64,000 bases of DNA from Gordonia sp. KTR9 (lineage in GTDB: Bacteria; Actinomycetota; Actinomycetes; Mycobacteriales; Mycobacteriaceae), in contig NC_018581.1 in the NCBI RefSeq assembly GCF_000143885.2, forward strand, positions 4,774,001 to 4,838,000, written 5' to 3'. The notes under the pieces were generated by a model, which saw nothing but the letters and a program-made list of their open reading frames with translations, ran no database searches and was not told the origin of the DNA. Shown in pieces: positions 16,961 to 27,043 of the stretch. The translations under genes were made by a program, and so were the position numbers. Each line of letters opens with the position of its first letter. Position 1 is the stretch's first letter.

Positions 16961-17428
16961 TCAGGCGAACCGGGCCGCCAGCGCCCGGAGTGTGCCCTCG
17001 ATCCCCTTGCCGTTCTTCTTGTCGTAGCCGAGGAGTTCCATGACCTTCGGCACCCGGAGTGTCGAGTAGTCGAACGTCTCGGTGACGGCGGTGGTGGTCG
17101 GCGAGGTCGATTCGAGCTCCCACCGCCAGCGGTGGCCCATCGGATGCTGCCACTCGACGACCCGGTCGGGTTCGAAGTCGGTGACGGTCGAGGTGATCTT
17201 GTACGGCACACCGAACTGCTTCATCCCGACGCTGAAACGCGCGCCGCGGGTCAATGTCTCGGGCCCGCTGACGGGGGTGTCGCGCACCGTGCCGGAGCCG
17301 TCGAGTTCGGGATGGCGATGGGGGTTCGACACGAGCGCGAACACATCGGCGGCCGGGGCGTTCACCACCACCCGACGCGAGACCTTGTGGGGACCGGAGT
17401 CGACGGTGGTGACGGGTTCAGAAGCCAT
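16961..17428 (-). CDS. SRPBCC family protein (START/Bet v1-like)
   Basis: 155 residues from ATG 17428; an in-frame upstream start is possible but unsupported by a ribosome-binding site. The opening VSRRVVVNAPAADVFALVSNPHRHPELDG is the classic start of polyketide-cyclase/dehydrase-like SRPBCC domains, with the long C-terminal helix KGIEGTLRALAARF. These folds bind hydrophobic ligands in a deep pocket; the ligand here is unknown. Co-directional with the membrane protein gene 13 bp downstream, and separated from hspR by about 100 bp. Confidence 0.88.
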   Translation of the reverse strand: MASEPVTTVDSGPHKVSRRVVVNAPAADVFALVSNPHRHPELDGSGTVRDTPVSGPETLTRGARFSVGMKQFGVPYKITSTVTDFEPDRVVEWQHPMGHRWRWELESTSPTTTAVTETFDYSTLRVPKVMELLGYDKKNGKGIEGTLRALAARFA

Positions 17429-17532
17429 GCGGTCAACGTTACGCACGTCGACCGGCTCGCGTCGAAAACTGCGCCCGGGCGCCACGACGCCGGACCCGAT
17501 CGGATGTCGGGCCCGGCGAGGGGTGTGATGAG

Positions 17533-17934
17533 TCAGTCGGTGGTGCGCTTACGTCGCGGCTGCCATACGACCAGGGCGTTGGTGCGCGGCACCGGGACGA
17601 GTTCGCCACCGCGGCGGGTCCGCGACGCCTGCACCTCGTCAGTGAGCTCGCGAACGCGGTGCTGGAGAGCCTCCACCTGATTGCTCAGGTCGATGATGCG
17701 CTTGATGCCCGCGAGGTTGACGCCCTCCTCCTGCGAGAGACGCTGGATCTCCCGCAGGAGTTCGACGTCTCGGGACGAGTAGCGGCGCCCGCCGCCACTC
17801 GTCCGCTGCGGGGTGACCAGCCCCAGACGGTCATAGGTCCGCAGGGTCTGCGCGTGCATGCCGGCGAGTTCGGCGGCGACCGAGATCAGAAAGGTCGCGC
17901 CGTCGGCGTCGAAGTTCTTCTGACCGGCCATCAC
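17533..17934 (-). CDS. hspR: Heat-shock repressor HspR (MerR family)
   Basis: 133 residues from GTG 17934, directly abutting the dnaJ stop; ATG 17931 is equally possible. The MerR-type winged HTH is near-complete: LISVAAELAGMHAQTLRTYDRLGLVTPQRT at about residues 16-45, then SGGGRRYSSRDVELLREIQRLSQEEGVNLAGIKRII. The C-terminal tail RRGGELVPVPRTNALVVWQPRRK is the HspR type. HspR binds HAIR sites (CTTGAGT-N7-ACTCAAG) with DnaK as co-repressor. As last gene of dnaK-grpE-dnaJ-hspR it forms a feedback loop, and matching HAIR sites are visible upstream of dnaK and of lon in this window. Confidence 0.96.
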   Translation of the reverse strand: MMAGQKNFDADGATFLISVAAELAGMHAQTLRTYDRLGLVTPQRTSGGGRRYSSRDVELLREIQRLSQEEGVNLAGIKRIIDLSNQVEALQHRVRELTDEVQASRTRRGGELVPVPRTNALVVWQPRRKRTTD

Positions 17935-19137
17935 TCATCGCCCCCAGTCCGCCCGCGGGTCGAAACCGCTTGCCCGCTCGGCCTGATCGTAGGCGCGCAT
18001 CGCCTCGACCGCGGCCTCGTCGAGTTTGTTCGGCACCGCGACCTTCACGGTGACGAGCAGGTCGCCCGCACCGCCGGACCGCTTGGGCACACCGCGACCA
18101 CGCACCCGCAGGGTGCGGCCGTCGGTGGTGTTCGGCGGGATCTTCACCCCGACCGAGCCCTCGAGCGTCGGGACCGAGACAGTCGCTCCGAGAACGAGTT
18201 CGGAGATCCGAACCGGCAACTGCACCCGAAGGTCGTTGCCGCTGCGGGTGAACTGCTTGTGCGGGGTCACGTGCACGACGACGTACAGGTCACCCGATGG
18301 GGCCCCACGCCGCCCGGCCTCGCCCTGTCCGGCGAGCCGGATGCGTTGTCCGTCCTCGACGCCGGCAGGAATCCGCACGTTGATGGTGCGTGCGCGGACC
18401 TTCACGCCGCTTCCGTCGCAGTCGGTGCACGGATCGTCGATCCGCGAACCGGTGCCCTGGCAGTCCTGGCAGGGCTCACTGAAACCGAACGCGCCCTGGT
18501 TGCGGCTCACGAAGCCCGAACCGTTGCAGTTCGCGCACACACGCGGACTCGTTCCGGGCTTGGCGCCCGAACCGTGGCAGGTGGTGCAGGGGGACGGGCT
18601 GGTCACCCGCAGGGGGACGGTCGTGCCGAGCGCGGCATCGGAGAACGAGAGCGTCGTCTCGGTCTCGAGGTCTTTGCCGCGACGCGGACGGCTCGCCGTC
18701 GAAGTACGTTGCGTTCCGCCGCCGCGGTTGAACAGTCCGTCGAAGATGTCGCCGAAACCGCCCCCGCCGCCGCCGCCGGTCTGCGCCCCGCCGAACAGAT
18801 CGCCGAGGTCGAAGTCGTTACCGCCGGTGGTGTAGGTGGTTCCGCCGCCGGGGAATCCGCCCGGGAAGCCGTTGCCGCCGCCGCGGAATCGTCCGCCGGC
18901 GAACATGGCGCGTGTCTCGTCGTATTCCTTGCGCTTCTCGGAGTCGCCGAGCACGCTGTGGGCTTCGGACACCCGCTTGAAGCGCTCCTCGGCCGCGGTG
19001 TCACCCGGATTGGCATCCGGATGCAGCTCGCGCGCGAGCTTGCGATAGGCCTTCTTGATCTCTTCAGCCGAAGCGTCAGAAGCAACGCCCAGGTCCTTGT
19101 AGAAGTCGTGTTCTAACCACTCACGTTGTGGTGCCAC
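17935..19137 (-). CDS. dnaJ: Molecular chaperone DnaJ (Hsp40)
   Basis: 400 residues from GTG 19137, with AGGAGG about 9 nt upstream. J-domain at the N-terminus with the HPD motif ([11 protein letters not shown]), a Gly/Phe-rich region (about 80-145, including a run of glycines in [10 protein letters not shown]), the complete zinc centre with four C-x-x-C-x-G-x-G repeats ([32 protein letters not shown]), and the C-terminal substrate domain. It delivers unfolded clients to DnaK and stimulates its ATPase. The 109-bp gap between grpE and dnaJ is unusual for this operon and holds the 14-bp inverted repeat at 19190-19232. hspR begins immediately after its stop. Confidence 0.97.
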   Translation of the reverse strand: MAPQREWLEHDFYKDLGVASDASAEEIKKAYRKLARELHPDANPGDTAAEERFKRVSEAHSVLGDSEKRKEYDETRAMFAGGRFRGGGNGFPGGFPGGGTTYTTGGNDFDLGDLFGGAQTGGGGGGGFGDIFDGLFNRGGGTQRTSTASRPRRGKDLETETTLSFSDAALGTTVPLRVTSPSPCTTCHGSGAKPGTSPRVCANCNGSGFVSRNQGAFGFSEPCQDCQGTGSRIDDPCTDCDGSGVKVRARTINVRIPAGVEDGQRIRLAGQGEAGRRGAPSGDLYVVVHVTPHKQFTRSGNDLRVQLPVRISELVLGATVSVPTLEGSVGVKIPPNTTDGRTLRVRGRGVPKRSGGAGDLLVTVKVAVPNKLDEAAVEAMRAYDQAERASGFDPRADWGR

Positions 19138-19189
19138 CAGACGTCACCTCCTTTGAGTTCTGTTGTCTGGATGAATGTCTTGCGAAGAA

Positions 19190-19234
19190 CCTGAGGTGCG
19201 AGGTTCGCGGTCTGCGCTCCTCGCACCTCAGGGA
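19190..19234. repeat. Hairpin made from dispersed CCTGAGGTGCGAGG element, inside dnaK operon
   Basis: Perfect 14-bp inverted repeat, CCTGAGGTGCGAGG (19190-19203) and CCTCGCACCTCAGG (19219-19232), loop 15 nt. The right half with flanks (19214-19234) is the exact reverse complement of the core found in the 60.6-kb tandem array and the 43.7-kb repeat. It lies between grpE and dnaJ and could set relative expression of the operon halves as a processing or attenuation hairpin. Confidence 0.8.
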
Positions 19235-19246
19235 TCGGTGTTCGCT

Positions 19247-19875
19247 CTATTGTGCACCGGTCTGGTCACCCGCGGGAGCGGGATCGGTGACCGTCACCAT
19301 CGCGGTGCGGATCACCTTCTCGCCCAGGCGGTAGCCGCATCGGTACACCGATCCGATCACCGGATGTGCTCCGGTGCCGTCGTGCTGCACGGCTTCGTGG
19401 AGTTCGGGATCGAACTCGTCACCCGACGCACCGAAGGCCACGAGACCTTCGGCGGCCAGCACACCGGCCAGCTTGTCGGCGACCGAACGCAGCGGCCCGC
19501 TGTCGAGATCGCCGTGCTCGCGGGCACGGTCGAGGTCGTCGATGACCGGCAGCAGCTTGTCGATCAGGATCTGCTTGCCGTAGGCGACCGAGCCCTGCTT
19601 CTCCTCGGCGGCACGCCGTCGGAAGTTGGCGAACTGGGCGCGTTCACGCTGGAGGTCGGCCGTCAGTTCGGCGACGCGTGCATCCGGTTCGTCGGGTGCG
19701 GCGTCGGCCTGCTCCTCGCCGACCTGTGACTCGTCGACGACCGGTCCGGCGTCGGCCGGGCCGGGTCCGGCGGCCGGCTCGTCGCGCACCTCACCCGTTT
19801 CCGGGTCGATGCGACGACGGTCGGTCACCGTCACCGGCTCCTCGCCGGACCCATTCGTCGAATGGGATCCTGCGG

Positions 19876-19879
<4 letters not shown>
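19247..19879 (-). CDS. grpE: Nucleotide exchange factor GrpE
   Basis: 210 residues from GTG 19879, whose first bases overlap the dnaK stop (GTGA overlap), so translation is coupled. A disordered acidic N-terminus (about 1-65) precedes the long coiled coil [26 protein letters not shown] and the beta-domain with [33 protein letters not shown] and the terminal [16 protein letters not shown]. GrpE exchanges ADP for ATP on DnaK and acts as a thermosensor. Second gene of the dnaK operon. Confidence 0.97.
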
Positions 19880-21720
<1,841 letters not shown>

Positions 21721-21870
21721 GTTTGGCTTCCTCCTAGTTTGTGGGTGTGCACCCGAGTCCTTGTCCCGAGGTCTCGCGACCGCGGGGATGTCGTGGCGAA
21801 ACTCTGCGGGACCGGACTTCAGTGCGTCCGACTCATGTCCTACTGAAAAAGCGGGTCCGAGTCAAACCTA

Positions 21871-21891
21871 CTTGAGTCCACATCGCTCAGG
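21871..21891. promoter_or_regulatory. HAIR operator 1 (HspR site) of dnaK operon
   Basis: CTTGAGT-CCACATC-GCTCAGG matches the HspR consensus CTTGAGT-N7-ACTCAAG at 12 of 14 arm positions. It lies about 150 bp upstream of the dnaK start and just downstream of the -10 element of the ECF-type promoter at 21907-21933, where bound HspR would block transcription. Confidence 0.85.
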
Positions 21892-21906
21892 TTTCTCGAA
21901 GTGTGT

Positions 21907-21933
21907 AACGGGCCTCGTCGGCGGATTGTTCCC
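21907..21933 (-). promoter_or_regulatory. ECF (SigH/SigE-type) promoter of dnaK: GGGAAC-N17-CGTT
   Basis: On the minus strand GGGAAC (21933-21928) and CGTT (21910-21907) are separated by 17 bp, the mycobacterial SigH/SigE arrangement; SigH is known to drive dnaK in M. tuberculosis. It sits between the two HAIR sites. Which sigma factor reads it here is inferred. Confidence 0.65.
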
Positions 21934-21948
21934 GGGTCGTCGAAAAAA

Positions 21949-21969
21949 GTTGAGCAGGTATGGCTCAAG
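21949..21969. promoter_or_regulatory. HAIR operator 2 (HspR site) of dnaK operon
   Basis: GTTGAGC-AGGTATG-GCTCAAG: perfect TTGAGC/GCTCAA symmetry with the diagnostic 7-bp spacer; 11 of 14 arm positions match the HAIR consensus. It lies just upstream of the ECF -35 element, so two HspR dimers would flank the promoter. Confidence 0.8.
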
Positions 21970-21999
21970 CTCGTCATCCGCAGGTCGGGCGATGACGGC

Positions 22000-23484
22000 T
22001 CATGAGGAATACCGAGCGATCGAACTGGGAGAGGCGTCGGCGCTGTTGTCGACGAGAAACAGGTACGGCCCCAGCGACTGCCAGAAGGCGGTGGCGGTAG
22101 GCGCTGTCAATCCCCAGACCTGCTCGCCTGTCTCGACGTCATATGCACTCAATTTCGACAGGTCTGGCTGGTGATCGGATTCCGTCTCGCCCAGGAAGAG
22201 CATTCTGGTTCCGTCGAAGCCGAAGAGGTCCTGCCTGGACCCGATGGACGCTTGGCCTCGTCGATCACCGGTCTGTGCATCCAACACCGTCCACGTCTCG
22301 TTCTCCTGCGGAGCACCAACTCCGAAGTCGCTGTCCACTGGGGCCACCGCGTATCTCTCATCGAGAAGTTGCAGCGAGGACCGCGACCTGTCGGTTTCCC
22401 AACGCACGGTCTGATCTGCAATCGACCCGATCCCGACCGCGGCCCCTGACGACAGGGCGAGTTCGTCGCCGTCGACCAACATGACCGGATCGAGGCTCCC
22501 GCGAGCGACGCGCCAGCCCGACAGTTCGCCGGTTCTCGCACCACTGGCGTCGAAGAACTCGACGCGGGAATCCGCTGTGAGTGAGCCCGAGCTCGTCGCG
22601 AACCCGAACGGGTGCAGGACCATGCTGTCCGGGATCGGGTCGGACTCATCGTCGGTGCGACGCAGCGCGGAGTACACAGCCTTCCCGGTGTCCAACCGGT
22701 AGACAGTGAAACCGCCGTGCGATCGGTCATTCACGGCGAACAGGTTGCCGGCGTCGGAAACGACCGATTCTCCGTGATTGACGGGCGGTTTGACCGACCA
22801 GCTCTCACGGCCGCGCGAGTCGAACATGGTGATTGTCTTCTGCCGGTCAGGAGGGTCTGTCACTCGCTCCCAACGAAGTTCGAGATGCTGTGCCTCGCTT
22901 TCGGAGATCTCCCCTGGGATGGCGATGTTCTCGGTTCCGTCCGTCTCCACGAGGAAGCCGTCACCGGCACGCTTGATGGTCGACCAGCCAGGGGCTCGGA
23001 TGGTCGCGGTGGTGTCGTCCTCACCGGTGCGCGGGTCGATGAAAGACACCCTGGTGGCGACCGCATCCCCGTCGCGGACTTGCCGAGTGCAGGCCGGCCG
23101 TCCGTCGCGACTGATCGAACATTCGCTGTCCCATCCGGTCCTCGGCGTGTTCCACAGCGGCTGCCCGGTGTCGGGGTCCAGTGCCAGAAGAGCTCTTCTC
23201 TTGCCCAACGCGATCGGGGTGGCGACGACGATCACAGCGTCTTCGCCGGCTGCAGTCACACGCACATACGCATCGCGGAACTCGCTGCCGAACAGCGACG
23301 CCGCATCCACCTTCCATCGAACACCGGGCTGGGTGGGCAACGGTTCCAGGGTCCGGACCTGGGCGGGATGTTCGGTCTCTTCCCTGCCGTTCAGCACCGT
23401 CACGACCCCGAACACCAGAACCGCGGTCGCCAGCATGGCGAACAACACCAGAGCCTCGCGACGACCACGATCTGCCATGGGCAT
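22000..23484 (-). CDS. Membrane-anchored PQQ/WD40-like beta-propeller protein
   Basis: 494 residues from ATG 23484 (ATG 23478 equally possible). One N-terminal membrane helix (ALVLFAMLATAVLVFGVVTVL, about 11-31) anchors a large exported domain with repeated blade motifs of the PQQ-like type: ALLALDPDTGQPLWNT, TVYRLDTGKAVYS, TVLDAQTGDRRGQ, SAYDVETGEQVWGL. No PQQ- or metal-binding catalytic residues typical of dehydrogenases were seen, so a binding or scaffolding role is likelier than enzymatic activity. It lies upstream of dnaK on the same strand, but the long regulated dnaK promoter separates them. Confidence 0.82.
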   Translation of the reverse strand: MPMADRGRREALVLFAMLATAVLVFGVVTVLNGREETEHPAQVRTLEPLPTQPGVRWKVDAASLFGSEFRDAYVRVTAAGEDAVIVVATPIALGKRRALLALDPDTGQPLWNTPRTGWDSECSISRDGRPACTRQVRDGDAVATRVSFIDPRTGEDDTTATIRAPGWSTIKRAGDGFLVETDGTENIAIPGEISESEAQHLELRWERVTDPPDRQKTITMFDSRGRESWSVKPPVNHGESVVSDAGNLFAVNDRSHGGFTVYRLDTGKAVYSALRRTDDESDPIPDSMVLHPFGFATSSGSLTADSRVEFFDASGARTGELSGWRVARGSLDPVMLVDGDELALSSGAAVGIGSIADQTVRWETDRSRSSLQLLDERYAVAPVDSDFGVGAPQENETWTVLDAQTGDRRGQASIGSRQDLFGFDGTRMLFLGETESDHQPDLSKLSAYDVETGEQVWGLTAPTATAFWQSLGPYLFLVDNSADASPSSIARYSS

Positions 23485-23648
23485 CAGTCAATCATTCTGT
23501 GCGCGAGGCGAGACCATCCCACGCCTGCGCCGCGATGCCGGCACGGGCCGAGGTCGGCGGCTGCCGCGTACGGCCTCGCGATCGCGGCGGTACACAGCCA
23601 GGGCAACGCGTCAGCTCCGCACGCTCAGGTTGCCGCCGACACCGCGTC

Positions 23649-24140
23649 TCACCAGCCAATCCGTACTGTGCCCACGTTCGCGGTGGCGGCACACATGTAG
23701 TAGGAATCGGCGTACGACCACCCTGGGACGGTCGCGCGCAGGCACGACCAGCCATTCACGGTCAGGGCCAGGTCTTGTCCATGCGCCCGGGATATCGAGT
23801 CAAAGTACCTCTGAGTCACCGTCATTGCCTCCACGCAGTCGACCTGTCCGCTCAGGACAACAACTGGCAGTTCGTCGGCAGTTGCGGACACCCAACCGCA
23901 ATGTACGCCCGGTTGCCCGATGGCGGGGCCTCTCGGTGGAGTCGCCGCGGAAGATGTCCCGGTCGCCGGGGCACGCGACGACCATGGCGCCACGCCGGTT
24001 CCGTCCAGGCCGTATTCGACGACCGGGTCGTCGGTCGCAGCCCCGTTCTCCCCGATCAGCCCGCACGAAGCGAGCCCGAGCACCACTATCCCCGCGAGCA
24101 TGGTGGCTGCGGCCATGGCGGCTCGCTGTCGAGAGAACAT
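23649..24140 (-). CDS. Putative lipoprotein, function unknown
   Basis: 163 residues from ATG 24140. A clear lipoprotein signal: MFSRQRAAMAAATMLAG, hydrophobic core, then the lipobox LASC with Cys near residue 26. The mature part is Pro/Ala-rich to about 75, then contains four further cysteines (HCGWVSA, QVDCVEAM, WSCLRATV, YMCAATA) that could form two disulphides outside the membrane. No family recognised. Same strand as the beta-propeller gene downstream, with a 164-bp gap, so co-regulation is possible but not shown. Confidence 0.75.
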   Translation of the reverse strand: MFSRQRAAMAAATMLAGIVVLGLASCGLIGENGAATDDPVVEYGLDGTGVAPWSSRAPATGTSSAATPPRGPAIGQPGVHCGWVSATADELPVVVLSGQVDCVEAMTVTQRYFDSISRAHGQDLALTVNGWSCLRATVPGWSYADSYYMCAATANVGTVRIGW

Positions 24141-24203
24141 GCGGGACAGCGTATCGTCGCCCCTTCTCGGTGCTGTTGCCAAGCGGCGGAGGCCCTCGAT
24201 ACG

Positions 24204-24244
24204 CGTATGACGTTGTGACCGGATTCCGGGCACAACGTCATACG
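24204..24244. repeat. Large intergenic hairpin, 14-bp perfect stem plus inner stem
   Basis: Arms CGTATGACGTTGTG (24204-24217) and CACAACGTCATACG (24231-24244) pair perfectly; inside, CCGG-ATT-CCGG extends the stem by 4 bp after one mismatch. It lies in the 245-bp region between the divergent lipoprotein and DUF1353 genes. There is no T-run. It looks like a REP-type palindromic element or a protein-binding site. Confidence 0.75.
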
Positions 24245-24385
24245 GATGTGAGGCTGGTGATCGAGACCGGACGGGAGTTGGTGGAGGTGCTGCTCGACCG
24301 CACCACCGGGTGAGCCGGGCATTCCGCACCCTCCCGCTGAACATCAGCGCTACCGTCGATACATCCCTTCGACGCGGAGGTGGTG

Positions 24386-25204
24386 ATGGCCGAGCACACA
24401 TCGGGCGACGAGCGATGGGTGTCATGGCGGGTGGCACCCGAATCGGGCTTCGTCGTCGACGATCCGACCGGGCGCGGAGAGGTCGAGATCGCGCAGACCG
24501 ATGAACGACAGTTTCTCGTGCGCAACGCATTCCGGTTCGACGATCCCGCTGTCGAGGAGTACCTCGTCGGACAGCTGATCGATCGGGGCACAACTGAGCC
24601 GCAGGCACGACGAGCCGTCGACACAGCCCGCACGTTCGTCCCCCGCGACGACAACCCGACCGACCTCGCCTCGATCCCCCGGTTTCTGCGCTGGTTCGAA
24701 AACCCTTATGGCAGACACTCACTCGCCGCACTCATCCACGATGAACTCATCACGGGCACCGTCAACTCCGGCGCACTCGGAAGCGACACGCTGTCCGATC
24801 GCTTCTTCCGCGAGATGATGCGAACGTCGGGCGTTCCGTGGCTCAAACGGTGGATCATGTGGTCGGCGGTGGCGCTCCGCACGCGGTGGGTCGCCGGCGG
24901 ATGGCGACGCCTCAGTGTGATCGTCTGGCTGCTGCTGAGCGTTGTCGGCATCTCGGCGGCTGTCGGTTCGACTGGGGCACTGCTCTTCGGCTGGCCGTGG
25001 CCGACGTCGTCACCGGCGGTCTCGCTCGCGCTCTCACTGCTGATGATCTTCGTCGCCGCACCGCTGTGGGGACGACAGTGGGCGGCGAGTCTCGTTGCGG
25101 CCGTTGCCGCATTGTGGCTCCTGCCCGCCGCGATCGTGGCGTACTTCGCCTATGCGCTGTACCTGTTGTCGGAGAAAGCCGCCCGCACCGTCGGACTCAT
25201 GTAG
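24386..25204 (+). CDS. DUF1353 domain protein with C-terminal membrane helices
   Basis: 272 residues from ATG 24386, with GCGGAGG 5 nt upstream (GTG codons at 24380 and 24383 are too close to it). Residues about 40-120 carry the DUF1353 core: a DLASIPRFLRWF segment and GRHSLAALIHDELI, a motif set found in phage tail-associated and bacterial proteins that may act on peptidoglycan. The second half has three to four membrane segments (LSVIVWLLLSVVGISAAV, AVSLALSLLMIFVAAPLW, SLVAAVAALWLLPAAIVAYF). No phage genes are nearby. Biochemical role unknown. Confidence 0.78.
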   Translation: MAEHTSGDERWVSWRVAPESGFVVDDPTGRGEVEIAQTDERQFLVRNAFRFDDPAVEEYLVGQLIDRGTTEPQARRAVDTARTFVPRDDNPTDLASIPRFLRWFENPYGRHSLAALIHDELITGTVNSGALGSDTLSDRFFREMMRTSGVPWLKRWIMWSAVALRTRWVAGGWRRLSVIVWLLLSVVGISAAVGSTGALLFGWPWPTSSPAVSLALSLLMIFVAAPLWGRQWAASLVAAVAALWLLPAAIVAYFAYALYLLSEKAARTVGLM

Positions 25205-25301
25205 CGGATGGCGGAGCATTCTTGTCGGTGGTCGGGTTTACCTTGGAAGCATTCAGTCGGACCGGTCGATTCGATCGGGTTGCAGCGTCTTGGGGGGCAC
25301 T

Positions 25302-26973
25302 GTGGGGGCGTGGACGGATCTACCGGGCGAGTTCCTCGCCGGGGTCGATGCTGCCTGCCCGTCGGATGCCGACACGGTCTCACACATGCAACGCCTGGGT
25401 GCTGTCCGGGCTGGGGAGTCGTATCTGGCGTGGTGTCGCTATCAGACGATCCTGGTGCTGTGCGACCGATTGTTGACCCCGACCGGTTCCAGTTATGTCT
25501 CTGATGGATTCGGCGACATCGTCGCCCGGGTGGCCCGCGAAGCGGGCATCTCCCGCTACCGTGCGGCGGCGCTGGTCGACGACGCGCTGTGTCTTCGTGA
25601 TCGGCTACCGCGGGTGTTGGAGACGTTGCGCGACGGGATCATCGCCGCGCACCAGATCCGGGAGATCATCTCCCGAACCCACCTGGTGTCCGACGATCAC
25701 CATCTCGATCCCGACGACCCCGACAGTCGCCGGATCATCGAGGTGCTCGATGAATCGATCGCCGACTTGCTACGTGGTCGGGGCGGGTCGTGGTCGACGT
25801 CGGGTCTGCGCGACATGATCGACCGTCTGGTCTTCGGCCACGATGCCGACGCGGTCCGCGAACGGCGCCGCGAAGCGCTGGACAACCGTGGCGTGTGGAC
25901 CGAGAACCGTGGCGACGGCACCGCCGAGATCACCGCGGTCATGGCCGCCGAGAACGTTCGGGCCTGCCAGGCGTCGGTGCGCGCTTGCCGCATCGGTGTG
26001 TGAGCGGGATGGGCGCACCCTGGGTCAACGTAAGTCCGATGCCATGTGCGCGTTGCTCACCCGATCGGTGTTCGCCTGCGCGTGTGGGGAATCCGACTGC
26101 ACCGCAACACCTCCTGACCCGACCGCCGCGGCGGCGGGCACCGAGATCGTGATCCACGTCGTGACCGACGCCGACACGCTGGCCGGTGGGTCCGGGCCCG
26201 GATGGGTCGACGGACACGGGGTGATCTGCGACGAGCACGTGCGTGACCTCGCCGCCCGGCACGACGCCACCCTGGCCCCGGTCACCCCGGTACGCACACC
26301 ACCCGGCCGGGTCGTCGCCGCAGACGATGCGAGCACGCGGACCGCGAACGCCGCCGCACCACGGCCGGACGCCGCCAGTGTGATCGTGTTCCCGGGTGCG
26401 TTGCCGGGTGATCCGTATCGGCCGACCACAGCGTGTGCGGAGTTCGTGCGGGTGCGCGACGGTTACTGCACCGAACCGGGGTGCACGCGGTCGGCGTTCA
26501 CCGCCGATGTCGATCACGTCGCCGAGTACGACCACGCCCGGCCAGCGCGTGGCGGCGCGACGTCGAGTGAGAACCTCAACGCGAAATGCCGTGCCGGGCA
26601 TCTCCACAAAACCCACGGTGACTGGACCGACGTGCAGTATCGCGACGAGCAGGGCCGGCTGGTCACCGAATTCGTGACGCCGGAAGGTTTCGTGATCCCC
26701 GGCGAGGCCGAAACCCTCGAAGACCTCTTCCCCAACCTGCGTCGCATCCGATTCGAACAAGCCGCGAAAGCCCCACCGAACCCGCGGGTCATCGTGCCCG
26801 ACCGGCACGGCCGACAACCACGCACGATCACCGAACGAACCGCCGCGAAACACGCGAAGCGGCGAGAAGAACGTGCCCGCAACCAGGCACAGCGCGAAGC
26901 GAATCGACATGCCCGGTCGGAGGCGGCCCACCATCGAGCGACCAACCACGACGACGACCCACCGCCGTTCTGA
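25302..26973 (+). pseudogene. DUF222/13E12-type HNH endonuclease gene, frameshifted
   Basis: The N-terminal half runs from GTG 25302 and stops at 26003; the C-terminal half continues in another frame to 26973. The joint is at about 25978-25986: CGCGCTT where CGCGCGCTT would restore the expected VRALAASVCERD sequence, so a CG dinucleotide seems lost from a short CG run. Joined, the product would be about 555 residues: DUF222 helical region, then an HNH nuclease (RDGYCTEPGCTRSAFTADVDHV, later SSENLNAKC and GHLHKTHGDW) and a basic C-terminus. Such genes belong to the REP13E12 repeat family, often decayed in mycobacteria. Programmed frameshifting is less likely; no slippery heptamer was seen. Confidence 0.8.
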
Positions 26974-26988
26974 CGGACGACAACACAA

Positions 26989-27021
26989 CGGCGGGCGCGT
27001 GGACGATCCACGCACCCGCCG
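26989..27021. terminator. Bidirectional hairpin terminator between HNH gene and lon
   Basis: A 15-bp stem with one mismatch (left arm CGGCGGGCGCGTGGA, right arm TCCACGCACCCGCCG) and a 3-nt loop lies between the convergent stops at 26973 and 27044. A strong GC-rich stem with no clear U-tract, typical of actinobacterial terminators. Confidence 0.7.
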
Positions 27022-27043
27022 GGGTGTCATCGTTCGAGCACCG

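Noticed and set aside
22000..23484. PQQ-dependent dehydrogenase
   Set aside because: Only the propeller repeats are present; the PQQ-binding disulphide and catalytic Asp are not seen.
24245..24316. Short coding-like tail (reads DVRLVIETGRELVEVLLD before a TGA)
   Set aside because: The frame has no credible start or ribosome-binding site upstream of the hairpin, and codon evidence over 24 residues is too little.
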